NCBI GenBank assembly: GCA_014360745.1
Contig: JACIWY010000207.1
Coordinates: 1-6,560 of the forward strand
Origin: Chloroflexota bacterium
Lineage (GTDB): Bacteria; Chloroflexota; Anaerolineae; UBA1429
Direction: 5' to 3'
DNA length: 6,560 nucleotides
Below the pieces are notes generated by a model, which ran no database searches, was not told where the DNA came from, and saw only the letters and a program-made list of their open reading frames with translations. Below, one piece after another: positions 1-5,410 of the stretch (its first letter is position 1; each line of letters begins with the position of its first letter). The translations under genes were made by a program, and so were the position numbers.

Positions 1-620
1 TGAATTCCTGTTTTATCACCTTCACCATGTCCTTTTTCACCCTCTTTTTCTGGGCCATGGCCGGGTTCGCCTTTGCCAAATACAACTTCCCGGGCAAGGA
101 CGGGCTCTTCGCCTTCCTGCTGGCCACCATGATGATCCCCGGCATGGTCACCATGATCCCTGTGTTCATGGTCATCGTGCGCATGGGTTGGGTCGATACC
201 TATCAGGCGTTGATCATCCCCGGCCTGGCCAGCGCCTTTGGCACCTTTCTGATGCGCCAGTACATGTTCAACGTTCCCGACGAGATGATAGACGCGGCGC
301 GCATAGACGGCGCCGGCGATTTCCGCCTTTTCGCCCAGATCGCGCTCCCCATCGCCGTGCCCGCGTTGGTCACTTTGGCCATCTTTACCTTCTATGCCAA
401 TTGGAACGATCTCTTTTGGCCGATCATTGTGGTCCGCACGCGGAGCAAATACACCCTGGCCCTCTCACTAATGCAACTACGCAGCAAATTCCCCCTTTAC
501 GTCAATTATTCAGTGATCCTCGCCGGCTCTGTCCTCGCCACGCTGCCTACTCTGATCGTCTTTTTTTTGCTCCAGCGCCAGTTCGTCAGTGGGATTGCCG
601 CAGGCGCGATGAAGGGGTAA
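1..620 (+). CDS. Sugar ABC transporter permease, MalG/UgpE type (5' partial)
   Basis: This is the membrane permease subunit of a CUT1-type carbohydrate ABC importer, which forms half of the translocation channel in the cytoplasmic membrane. The reading frame is open from the left edge: the codons before the first ATG (position 27) read NSCFITFT, which matches the conserved Asn-Ser that opens a membrane segment in this family, so the true start is upstream and that ATG is internal. About 205 residues are visible. Hydrophobic segments follow one another, with the EAA loop (ATPase-contact motif, IDAARIDGAG through ALP) at about 291-350. The end, QRQFVSGIAAGAMKG, is the usual C-terminus of MalG-like permeases. 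The substrate cannot be read from the sequence. The enolase-family gene 39 bases downstream suggests a sugar or sugar acid (inference). The paired permease and binding protein would be expected upstream. Confidence 0.93.
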   Translation, partial: NSCFITFTMSFFTLFFWAMAGFAFAKYNFPGKDGLFAFLLATMMIPGMVTMIPVFMVIVRMGWVDTYQALIIPGLASAFGTFLMRQYMFNVPDEMIDAARIDGAGDFRLFAQIALPIAVPALVTLAIFTFYANWNDLFWPIIVVRTRSKYTLALSLMQLRSKFPLYVNYSVILAGSVLATLPTLIVFFLLQRQFVSGIAAGAMKG

Positions 621-629
621 ACTCCCCTT
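612..629 (+). other. Small hairpin over the permease stop codon
   Basis: A perfect 6-bp stem (AAGGGG at 612-617 with CCCCTT at 624-629) has a 6-base loop that contains the TAA stop of the permease. No T-run follows, so it is not a convincing intrinsic terminator. It could act as an mRNA processing or stability element between the transporter and the enzyme gene. It may also be chance. Confidence 0.3.
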
Positions 630-659
630 ACGCAAAAATGGCGAGAAAAAGGAGCTGCC

Positions 660-1742
660 ATGAAAATCACCGCTATCAGGATCCACCATGTCGAATGGGA
701 ACGGGGGCCCTACCACTGGCGCGATGGCATCAAACCCTATGGCCCCATAGCCCACACCGCACTTTTGCGCATCCTCACTGACGAAGGGGTCGAGGGATGG
801 TCGCCCTATCGCGGCGGAGCCGATATAGAAGAAATCAAATGGAAGCTCATCGGCGTCGATCCTCTGGACCGCGAGCGCATCTGGCAGGATTTTTGGCGCA
901 ATCTGCGCACCTCTCAACTCGGCCACGCCATCGGCCCGGTCGATGTCGCCCTGTGGGACTTGTACGGCAAGGTGACCGGCCTGCCTGTCTATCGCCTGTT
1001 GGGGGGCATGCGCGATGCAATCCCCGCCTATGCCTCGACCGTGACGCTGGACTCCATCGGGGAGTTCATGGCCTTGGCCGACGAGTGTCTGGCGCTGGGC
1101 TACAAGGCCATCAAGCTGCATGCCTGGGGACGGCTTGAGCAGGACGCCGAGCTATGTCGCGCCCTGCGTCGCCATGTGGGTGAGGAGATCGTGCTGATGT
1201 ACGACGCCTCGAGCATGTTCAACATTTTTGAAGACGCCCTTTGGTTCGGCCGTCAGCTCGAGGAGGCCAACTATTTTTGGTATGAAGAGCCGATGGACCA
1301 TTTCAACATCACCGCCCTGGCGCGGTTGGCCGCCGCTCTGGATATCCCCTTGGCCACCGCCGAGGCCACCCATGGCGGCCCTTGGGACGCTTTGACCCAC
1401 ATTCGCAACGGCGCCGCCGACATCATTCTCACCGGCCCTCTGGATCTTTACAAGGGCGGCTTCACCGGTGTGCTCAAGACGGCCCATATCTGCGAGGGCT
1501 TTGGGGTGATGTGCGCGATACATGGGGGCAGCATTGCCTCGTTGCACGCGGCACTGGCCATCTATAACACCAAATACTTTGAACGCCTGGTGCCGGCCAC
1601 TTATTACACTCCGCCCGGCATCGTAGATGCCTCCACCGACATCGGCCCCGACGGCATGGCCCGCCCCTGGAACAAGCCCGGCCTGGGCATCGAAGTCGAT
1701 TGGCCCTGGGTAGAGGCGCATACCGTCGGTGTAGAGGAATAG
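660..1742 (+). CDS. Enolase-superfamily enzyme, mandelate racemase/muconate lactonizing type (probable sugar-acid dehydratase or isomerase)
   Basis: This 360-residue cytoplasmic enzyme is predicted to abstract a proton next to a carboxylate, with Mg2+ stabilising the enolate. The N-terminal capping domain is roughly residues 1-120 and the barrel is 121-340. Compared by eye with mandelate racemase, the metal ligands are Asp182, Glu209 (in YEEP) and Glu235. The Lys164-x-Lys166 pair becomes Lys152-x-His154, the catalytic His297 becomes His288 (IHGG), and Glu317 becomes Glu308. The Asp partner of that His is displaced: Leu261 sits in its place, with Asp262 next to it. The C-terminus GLGIEVDW is typical. 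The start has a strong ribosome site (AAAAAGGAG at 646-654, 5 bases before ATG). The gene lies 39 bases after the sugar permease, probably in the same operon. Family assignment is firm. The substrate is unknown; sugar-acid dehydration, epimerisation or lactone isomerisation are all possible. Confidence 0.9.
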   Translation: MKITAIRIHHVEWERGPYHWRDGIKPYGPIAHTALLRILTDEGVEGWSPYRGGADIEEIKWKLIGVDPLDRERIWQDFWRNLRTSQLGHAIGPVDVALWDLYGKVTGLPVYRLLGGMRDAIPAYASTVTLDSIGEFMALADECLALGYKAIKLHAWGRLEQDAELCRALRRHVGEEIVLMYDASSMFNIFEDALWFGRQLEEANYFWYEEPMDHFNITALARLAAALDIPLATAEATHGGPWDALTHIRNGAADIILTGPLDLYKGGFTGVLKTAHICEGFGVMCAIHGGSIASLHAALAIYNTKYFERLVPATYYTPPGIVDASTDIGPDGMARPWNKPGLGIEVDWPWVEAHTVGVEE

Positions 1743-1743
1743 C

Positions 1744-2757
1744 TCAGGCCGCCCTTCCCGGCCCTTTATAGGGCCGGCCGAAGGGCAACCCGAATGGTTC
1801 CTCAAAGGGTCGGAAGGGCACCATGGCCGCGATTCGATCCAATCGCTCTAAAATGTCCGCCGGCAGAGGCCCCTTTTCCGCCGCGGCCACGTTTTGTTCC
1901 ACTTCTTCCGCCGATCGTGCGCCCGATAGCACGCAGGAGACATCGGGGTTAGAGAGGACGAAACGCATGGCCAGCTCGGCAATGGGCATTTGCAGCTCAT
2001 CCAGCAGCTCGTATAGCGCCAGATACTGCGCACGGCGCGGTGGGCTCAACCAACGAGCCGTGCGTACCTCTTCGTCGTAACGACGCGCCAGCGCACCTTG
2101 TTGGAGCGGCGAGCCGATGATGATACCCATGCCCTGCTCCTTGGCTGCGGGCAATACGGCGATCTCGGCTTCTCGCCAGAGCAAGCTGTAATTGAACGCT
2201 GTGAGCACCACATCAAACTTGCCCGTGCGGATAATGTGGGCCAGCTCATAGGCCGTAGTGCCCCCCAGCCCGATATAGCGCACGATGCCGTTGCGCTTGA
2301 GATCGCGCAGCAGGTCCATCACCGGGCCTTCGTAATGTTCTTCATCGGTCCACCAATCATACTGACCAGGGCGGTCTGGTTCGTGGATCATGAGTAGATC
2401 GATCGAGCTGCGGCCCAGCAAGCGCAGGCTCTCTTCCACCGAGCGCACCAAATCGGCCCGGCTCTGCGGGCTAAAGGGCTGGGGCCGCCCGCCTAGCTTG
2501 GTGGATAGGATCAAGGACGCCGTCGACGTCGGCGCGCTGGCCAACGCTTTGCCGATCACTTCTTCGCTATCGCGATAACTCGGCGCCGTATCGATATAGT
2601 TGATGCCCAGCTCCAGCGCCCGATGGATGGCCCGCTCGGCTTGCTCGTAAGGCGCGCCATAAGCAGATACAAACAACCCGCCCAATCCCACTTCGGTCAC
2701 TTGCAGGCCGGTTTTGCCCAGGGTTCTCTTTTTCAACATTCCCCCCCCATTCTGCAT
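1744..2757 (-). CDS. Aldo/keto reductase
   Basis: This is a cytoplasmic NAD(P)H-dependent oxidoreductase with a TIM-barrel fold, acting on an aldehyde, ketone or sugar. From the start chosen here it has 337 residues. The catalytic tetrad is visible: Asp56 and Tyr61 (YIDTAPSY), Lys87 (STKLGG) and His125 (MIHEPD). The N-terminus KKRTLGKTGLQVTEVGLGG and the later GSPLQQGALA and SNPDVSCVLSGARS (cofactor-binding side) are typical. It resembles the group containing D-threo-aldose, L-fucose and L-galactose dehydrogenases, but the substrate is not readable. Three in-frame ATGs compete: 2772 (weak site), 2757 (AGAGG at 2764-2768, 6-base spacer; chosen) and 2739 (matches the usual family start, but follows directly on eight Gs). 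It is about 49 bases downstream of the TspO-like gene, likely co-transcribed, and it converges with the enolase-family gene with one base between stops. Confidence 0.92.
   Translation of the reverse strand: MQNGGGMLKKRTLGKTGLQVTEVGLGGLFVSAYGAPYEQAERAIHRALELGINYIDTAPSYRDSEEVIGKALASAPTSTASLILSTKLGGRPQPFSPQSRADLVRSVEESLRLLGRSSIDLLMIHEPDRPGQYDWWTDEEHYEGPVMDLLRDLKRNGIVRYIGLGGTTAYELAHIIRTGKFDVVLTAFNYSLLWREAEIAVLPAAKEQGMGIIIGSPLQQGALARRYDEEVRTARWLSPPRRAQYLALYELLDELQMPIAELAMRFVLSNPDVSCVLSGARSAEEVEQNVAAAEKGPLPADILERLDRIAAMVPFRPFEEPFGLPFGRPYKGPGRAA
1751..1786. terminator. Strong hairpin at the convergent gene junction, possible bidirectional terminator
   Basis: A long inverted repeat pairs 1751-1757 with 1780-1786 and 1758-1764 with 1771-1777, giving 14 base pairs with a 2-base bulge (1778-1779) and the loop TTTATA (1765-1770). 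It lies 9 bases after the stop of the enolase-family gene and inside the last codons of the aldo/keto reductase. No T-run follows the stem on either strand, so classical intrinsic termination is uncertain. Position and strength suggest it ends, or protects, transcripts from both sides. Confidence 0.5.
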
Positions 2758-2806
2758 AGCTCGCCTCTTCATACAGAGACGAACCTCGACGCCGGCGCGT
2801 TTCTGA

Positions 2807-3586
2807 TCAGCCAGAGGCCGTGCGCAACGGTTTGGCCCCGGTCGTGCCCAGAACGACCAGCAGATAGCTCACAATGACGAGCAGAGCGCCTGCCCCCGCA
2901 GCATAGCTCACCACTGGCACGGCCGGAAACTTGGCCGCGATGCCCACATAGGCCCAGACAATGACCAGCCCATAGGCCACATCACGGCGGCTAAAAGCCA
3001 TCGCCGTGGCGATCAGCCAGCCCACCGCGATCATGATCACAGCCCAGAGCTGCTCATCGAGCCCCCAGCCGTTCCAGCCGACATATTCCAATGTAGAGGT
3101 CACGTTGGCGATGGTAGCGACGGTGATCCAGCCTAAATAGATAGAAAAGGGCACCCGAACCAACCAACGTTCAGCCGCCGGCACCACCGTCTGCCCGATT
3201 CCCAACCGCATATAGATAGCGATCAGGCTGACCAGCAAGACGAGCATAATCGCCACCGAGAGCACAAAGCGTTCATAATGCCAGGCCACCAACCAAAGTA
3301 CATTGGCCAGGCTGCTCAGAGCGAAAAGATAACTCATACCGCGCAGCCGCGGATTGTCGCGCTGCTGGGGGAGCACCTGATACACAGCAAAGCCGACGAG
3401 CCCCAGATAGATAACTCCCCAGATGCTGAACACATACCCGGCCGGCACAAAATAGACATCAAAACGATCGCTGATCTCGCCCGTCGTCTGACCGTTGAGG
3501 GGCAACGCGTTGGCCAACCCATTCATCACCAACACCACGAGCAAAGCTACGATATTCACCCATGGACGAAGCTTGTCCCTTAACAT
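2807..3586 (-). CDS. Tryptophan-rich TspO/MBR-like membrane protein
   Basis: This is a 259-residue integral membrane protein. The start at 3586 has a near-perfect ribosome site (AGGAGG, 5-base spacer); an in-frame ATG at 3658 lies upstream of the likely promoter and is unsupported. It is rich in Trp (11 residues), with TspO-like stretches: FVPAGYVFSIWGVIYLGL (47-64), ANVLWLVAWHYE (94-105), VPFSIYLGWI (145-154) and WAYVGI (211-216). Roughly eight hydrophobic segments can be drawn (about 10-30, 50-71, 85-104, 108-126, 145-165, 180-197, 203-219, 224-246). That is more than the five of classical TspO, which is about 160 residues. Known TspO proteins bind porphyrins and related ligands and are tied to stress signalling; whether this longer relative does so is unknown. 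An aldo/keto reductase follows about 49 bases downstream. A palindrome over its promoter suggests repression by a dimeric regulator. Confidence 0.8.
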   Translation of the reverse strand: MLRDKLRPWVNIVALLVVLVMNGLANALPLNGQTTGEISDRFDVYFVPAGYVFSIWGVIYLGLVGFAVYQVLPQQRDNPRLRGMSYLFALSSLANVLWLVAWHYERFVLSVAIMLVLLVSLIAIYMRLGIGQTVVPAAERWLVRVPFSIYLGWITVATIANVTSTLEYVGWNGWGLDEQLWAVIMIAVGWLIATAMAFSRRDVAYGLVIVWAYVGIAAKFPAVPVVSYAAGAGALLVIVSYLLVVLGTTGAKPLRTASG

Positions 3587-3624
3587 TTCCCCCTCCTTCC
3601 ACCCGTTTGTCCTTGTTAAACCCC

Positions 3625-3653
3625 ATTGTATCGCGATACAGAGAACTCGTCTA
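3625..3653 (-). promoter_or_regulatory. Probable sigma70-type promoter of the TspO-like gene
   Basis: On the minus strand, TAGACG (3653-3648, 4 of 6 match to TTGACA) lies exactly 17 bases before TACAAT (3630-3625, 5 of 6 match to TATAAT). Transcription would start near 3618, giving a leader of about 30 bases that contains the AGGAGG ribosome site at 3597-3592. The fit to both elements and to spacing is good, but it is seen by eye only. Confidence 0.55.
3627..3640. promoter_or_regulatory. Perfect 14-base palindrome, putative operator
   Basis: TGTATCGCGATACA is fully self-complementary. It covers the spacer and the first bases of the -10 box of the promoter reading into the TspO-like gene, the classic place for a repressor to block RNA polymerase. 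Length and symmetry fit a dimeric helix-turn-helix regulator. The regulator is not encoded in this window, and I cannot name its family from the site alone. Confidence 0.5.
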
Positions 3654-3695
3654 TCCAATGAACGAGGGGGCGAGACGTGTCATAATCGGCGCTTT

Positions 3696-3724
3696 TTGCT
3701 CCATGGTATGAGTCATGATATACT
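3696..3724 (+). promoter_or_regulatory. Probable promoter of the rpsB-tsf-pyrH-frr cluster
   Basis: TTGCTC (3696-3701) is followed after 17 bases by TATACT (3719-3724, 5 of 6 match to the -10 consensus). Transcription would begin near 3731, about 120 bases before rpsB. The -35 box is only partly conserved (the TTG). A second -10-like hexamer, CATAAT at 3681-3686, is an alternative. Confidence 0.5.
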
Positions 3725-3757
3725 CGTGAGCCGGGTAAACAACCCAATCCCTATCAA

Positions 3758-3831
3758 ACACGCCCTCCGATCCGAGGTGTCGTGCCGGGGGGAGCGCCCC
3801 CGGTTCACCGAGGGCAGAAGAGGGCGGGTGT
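3758..3831 (+). promoter_or_regulatory. Structured 5' leader of rpsB, candidate autoregulatory RNA
   Basis: Nested complementary arms can be drawn in the leader. The outer stem pairs CGCCCTC (3761-3767) with GAGGGCG (3820-3826) and, after a GG bulge, ACA (3758-3760) with TGT (3829-3831). The middle stem pairs GGTG (3776-3779) with CACC (3806-3809). The inner hairpin pairs CCGGGGG (3785-3791) with CCCCCGG (3797-3803) across a 5-base loop. The structure ends just before the ribosome site AAGGAG (3839-3844). Ribosomal protein S2 is known to repress its own mRNA through leader structures in some bacteria. That this leader does so is inference. Confidence 0.45.
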
Positions 3832-3849
3832 CAAAACGAAGGAGAAGGT

Positions 3850-4701
3850 ATGGCTATTGTTACGATGAAGCAGTTGTTGGAAGCTGGGGTGCACTTTGGC
3901 CACCGCAGCAAGCGCTGGAACCCGAAAATGCGCTCCTATATTTTTACCGAGCGCAACGGCATCCACATCATCGATCTGCAACAAACCATCCGCGCCTTAA
4001 ACGAGGTGCACGAGGTAGTGCGCGACATCGCCGCCGAGGGTGGCACCATCGTCTTTGTGGGCACCAAGCGCCAGGCACAGGATAATGTGCGCGAGCAAGC
4101 CATCCGTTGTGGGATGCCTTACGTCACTCAGCGTTGGTTGGGCGGCACATTGACCAACTTTCGCACCATTCGCTCGCGCATCGACTATATGATCGACCTG
4201 GAAGGCCAGCGAGAACGGGGCGAGTTGGATTTCTTGCCCAAGAAAGAAGCCACCGCCAAATTGCGCGAGTTGGCCAAGCTCGAGCGGCGGCTGGGGGGCT
4301 TGCGCAACCTGCACCAGCTTCCGGACGCCCTCTTTGTCACCGATACCATCGGTGAGGAGATCGCCGTGCGCGAGGCCAATCGCCTCGGCATTCCGGTCAT
4401 CGCTATCGTCGACACAAACTGCGATCCCGACCCCATCGACTATGTGATCCCGGGCAACGACGACGCGATTCGGGCCATCTTGTTGATCACCAGCAAGATC
4501 GCCGAGGCCGTCATCGAGGGTCAGCAGATGCGCGGCGTGATCATGGAAGAGGAGGGGGAGGAATACGAGGCCCTCGGTGCCGCGGCCGTGCCTAGCTATT
4601 ATGAAGAGGAACTCGAGCCGGTCGGTGCGGAAGAAGAAGACCTCATCATCATCGATGATGAAGATGAGGTTGAGGATGAATACGAAGACGAGGATTACTA
4701 A
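3850..4701 (+). CDS. rpsB: 30S ribosomal protein S2
   Basis: S2 is a late-assembling protein of the small ribosomal subunit, located between head and body and needed for S1 docking and initiation in many bacteria. The 283-residue product has the family hallmarks: VTMKQLLEAGVHFGHRSKRWNPKM (4-27), FTERNGIHIIDLQQT (32-46), VGTKRQAQ (70-77), RWLGGTLTNF (95-104), PDALFVTD (158-165) and NRLGIPVIAIVDTNCDP (177-193). The ATG follows AAGGAG with 5 bases between. After about residue 232 comes a tail of 51 residues, of which 26 are Asp or Glu and none Lys or Arg. The core alone has the usual bacterial length, about 230-240 residues. It is the first gene of a cluster with tsf, pyrH and frr, an arrangement widespread in bacteria, probably driven by the promoter at 3696-3724 and a folded leader. 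Confidence 0.98.
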   Translation: MAIVTMKQLLEAGVHFGHRSKRWNPKMRSYIFTERNGIHIIDLQQTIRALNEVHEVVRDIAAEGGTIVFVGTKRQAQDNVREQAIRCGMPYVTQRWLGGTLTNFRTIRSRIDYMIDLEGQRERGELDFLPKKEATAKLRELAKLERRLGGLRNLHQLPDALFVTDTIGEEIAVREANRLGIPVIAIVDTNCDPDPIDYVIPGNDDAIRAILLITSKIAEAVIEGQQMRGVIMEEEGEEYEALGAAAVPSYYEEELEPVGAEEEDLIIIDDEDEVEDEYEDEDY

Positions 4702-4725
4702 CGGCTTTCGCCGGGCCATCTTTTG

Positions 4726-4750
4726 CGAGCCGGGCCGCCGACCCGGCTCG
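4726..4750 (+). other. rpsB-tsf intergenic hairpin, possible attenuator
   Basis: A perfect 9-bp stem (4726-4734 with 4742-4750) closes a 7-base loop (CCGCCGA) in the 83-base gap between rpsB and tsf. No T-run follows, so full termination is unlikely. Partial attenuation, pausing or an RNA-processing role could set the ratio of S2 to EF-Ts. A comparable partial terminator between these genes is known in E. coli. Confidence 0.5.
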
Positions 4751-4784
4751 ACCTATACGCAGAGAAGGTGAGGGGAATCGCTTT

Positions 4785-5375
4785 ATGGCTATAACGACCG
4801 AGATGATCAAGCAGTTGCGCCAAGAGACCGGCGCAGGCGTTTTGCAATGCAAAAAGGCCCTGGAACAAACGGGCGGCGACATGGAACAGGCGGCGGCCCT
4901 TTTGCGTGAGCAGGGCATGGCGGTGGCGGCCAAGAAGGCGGACCGCATCACTACCGAGGGCCGTGTCGAGGCGTACGTACACAGTGGCAACAAGCTCGGC
5001 ACCCTGGTTGAAGTGAATTGTGAGACGGATTTTGTCGCCCGTACCGAGCGCTTCATCAACCTGTGCCACGAATTGGCCATGCAGATCGCGGCCACCAACC
5101 CGCAGTGGGTCTCGCGCGAAGACATCCCCGAGGCCGTCCTAGAGGCCGAAAGGCAACTCTATCGCGCCCAAATGGCCGAGGAGAACAAGCCGGAGCCCAT
5201 CATGGAGCGCATCATTGAGGGCAAGATGGCCAAGTTCTTCCAGGAGAGCTGCCTCCTGGAGCAGCCTTGGATCAGGGATGAGAACAAAACCATCCGCCAA
5301 TTGCTTACCGAAGCTATCGCCGAACTGGGCGAGAATATTGTCATCAAGCGTTTTGTCCGCTTCCAGATCGAGTGA
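4785..5375 (+). CDS. tsf: Translation elongation factor Ts (short form)
   Basis: EF-Ts is the guanine nucleotide exchange factor that releases GDP from EF-Tu in the cytoplasm. The N-terminal UBA-like domain (about 1-50) has the signature IKQLRQETGAGVLQCKKAL (8-26) followed by GGDMEQAAALLREQG (30-44). The EF-Tu-contacting motif TDFVAR is at 81-86, in NCETDFVAR. A segment GKMAKFF (146-152) and LEQPWIRD (158-165) match the core domain end. At 196 residues it is a short form, lacking the duplicated core subdomain of the E. coli protein (about 280 residues), as also seen in Thermus and several other phyla. The ATG follows GAGGGG (4770-4775) with a 9-base spacer. The stop TGA overlaps a GTG that was considered and rejected as the start of pyrH. 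Confidence 0.97.
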   Translation: MAITTEMIKQLRQETGAGVLQCKKALEQTGGDMEQAAALLREQGMAVAAKKADRITTEGRVEAYVHSGNKLGTLVEVNCETDFVARTERFINLCHELAMQIAATNPQWVSREDIPEAVLEAERQLYRAQMAEENKPEPIMERIIEGKMAKFFQESCLLEQPWIRDENKTIRQLLTEAIAELGENIVIKRFVRFQIE

Positions 5376-5410
5376 TCGGGCGCGCCGGCGACGGCGACAA
5401 GGAGGTAGCC

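Noticed and set aside
561..568. Run of eight Ts in the permease gene as a terminator or slippage site
   Set aside because: No GC-rich stem precedes it, and it encodes Phe-Phe in a normal membrane segment.
510..1121. Long open frame on the minus strand across the permease end and the enolase-family gene
   Set aside because: It is antisense to two clearly recognisable genes, its translation resembles no family I know, and GC-rich coding DNA often leaves such frames open.
1152..1805. Minus-strand open frame antisense to the enolase-family gene
   Set aside because: It overlaps two well-supported genes and its translation shows no recognisable motif.
3587..3658. N-terminal extension of the TspO-like gene from the ATG at 3658
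   Set aside because: It would place the likely promoter and palindrome inside coding sequence, whereas the ATG at 3586 has an almost perfect ribosome site.
3495..4085. Plus-strand open frame spanning the TspO-like start, the intergenic region and the rpsB 5' end
   Set aside because: It crosses both promoters and runs out of frame through rpsB; it is not protein-like.
3997..4719. Minus-strand open frame opposite rpsB
   Set aside because: It mirrors the rpsB codons; its runs of hydrophobic and Asp residues are complements of the acidic tail.
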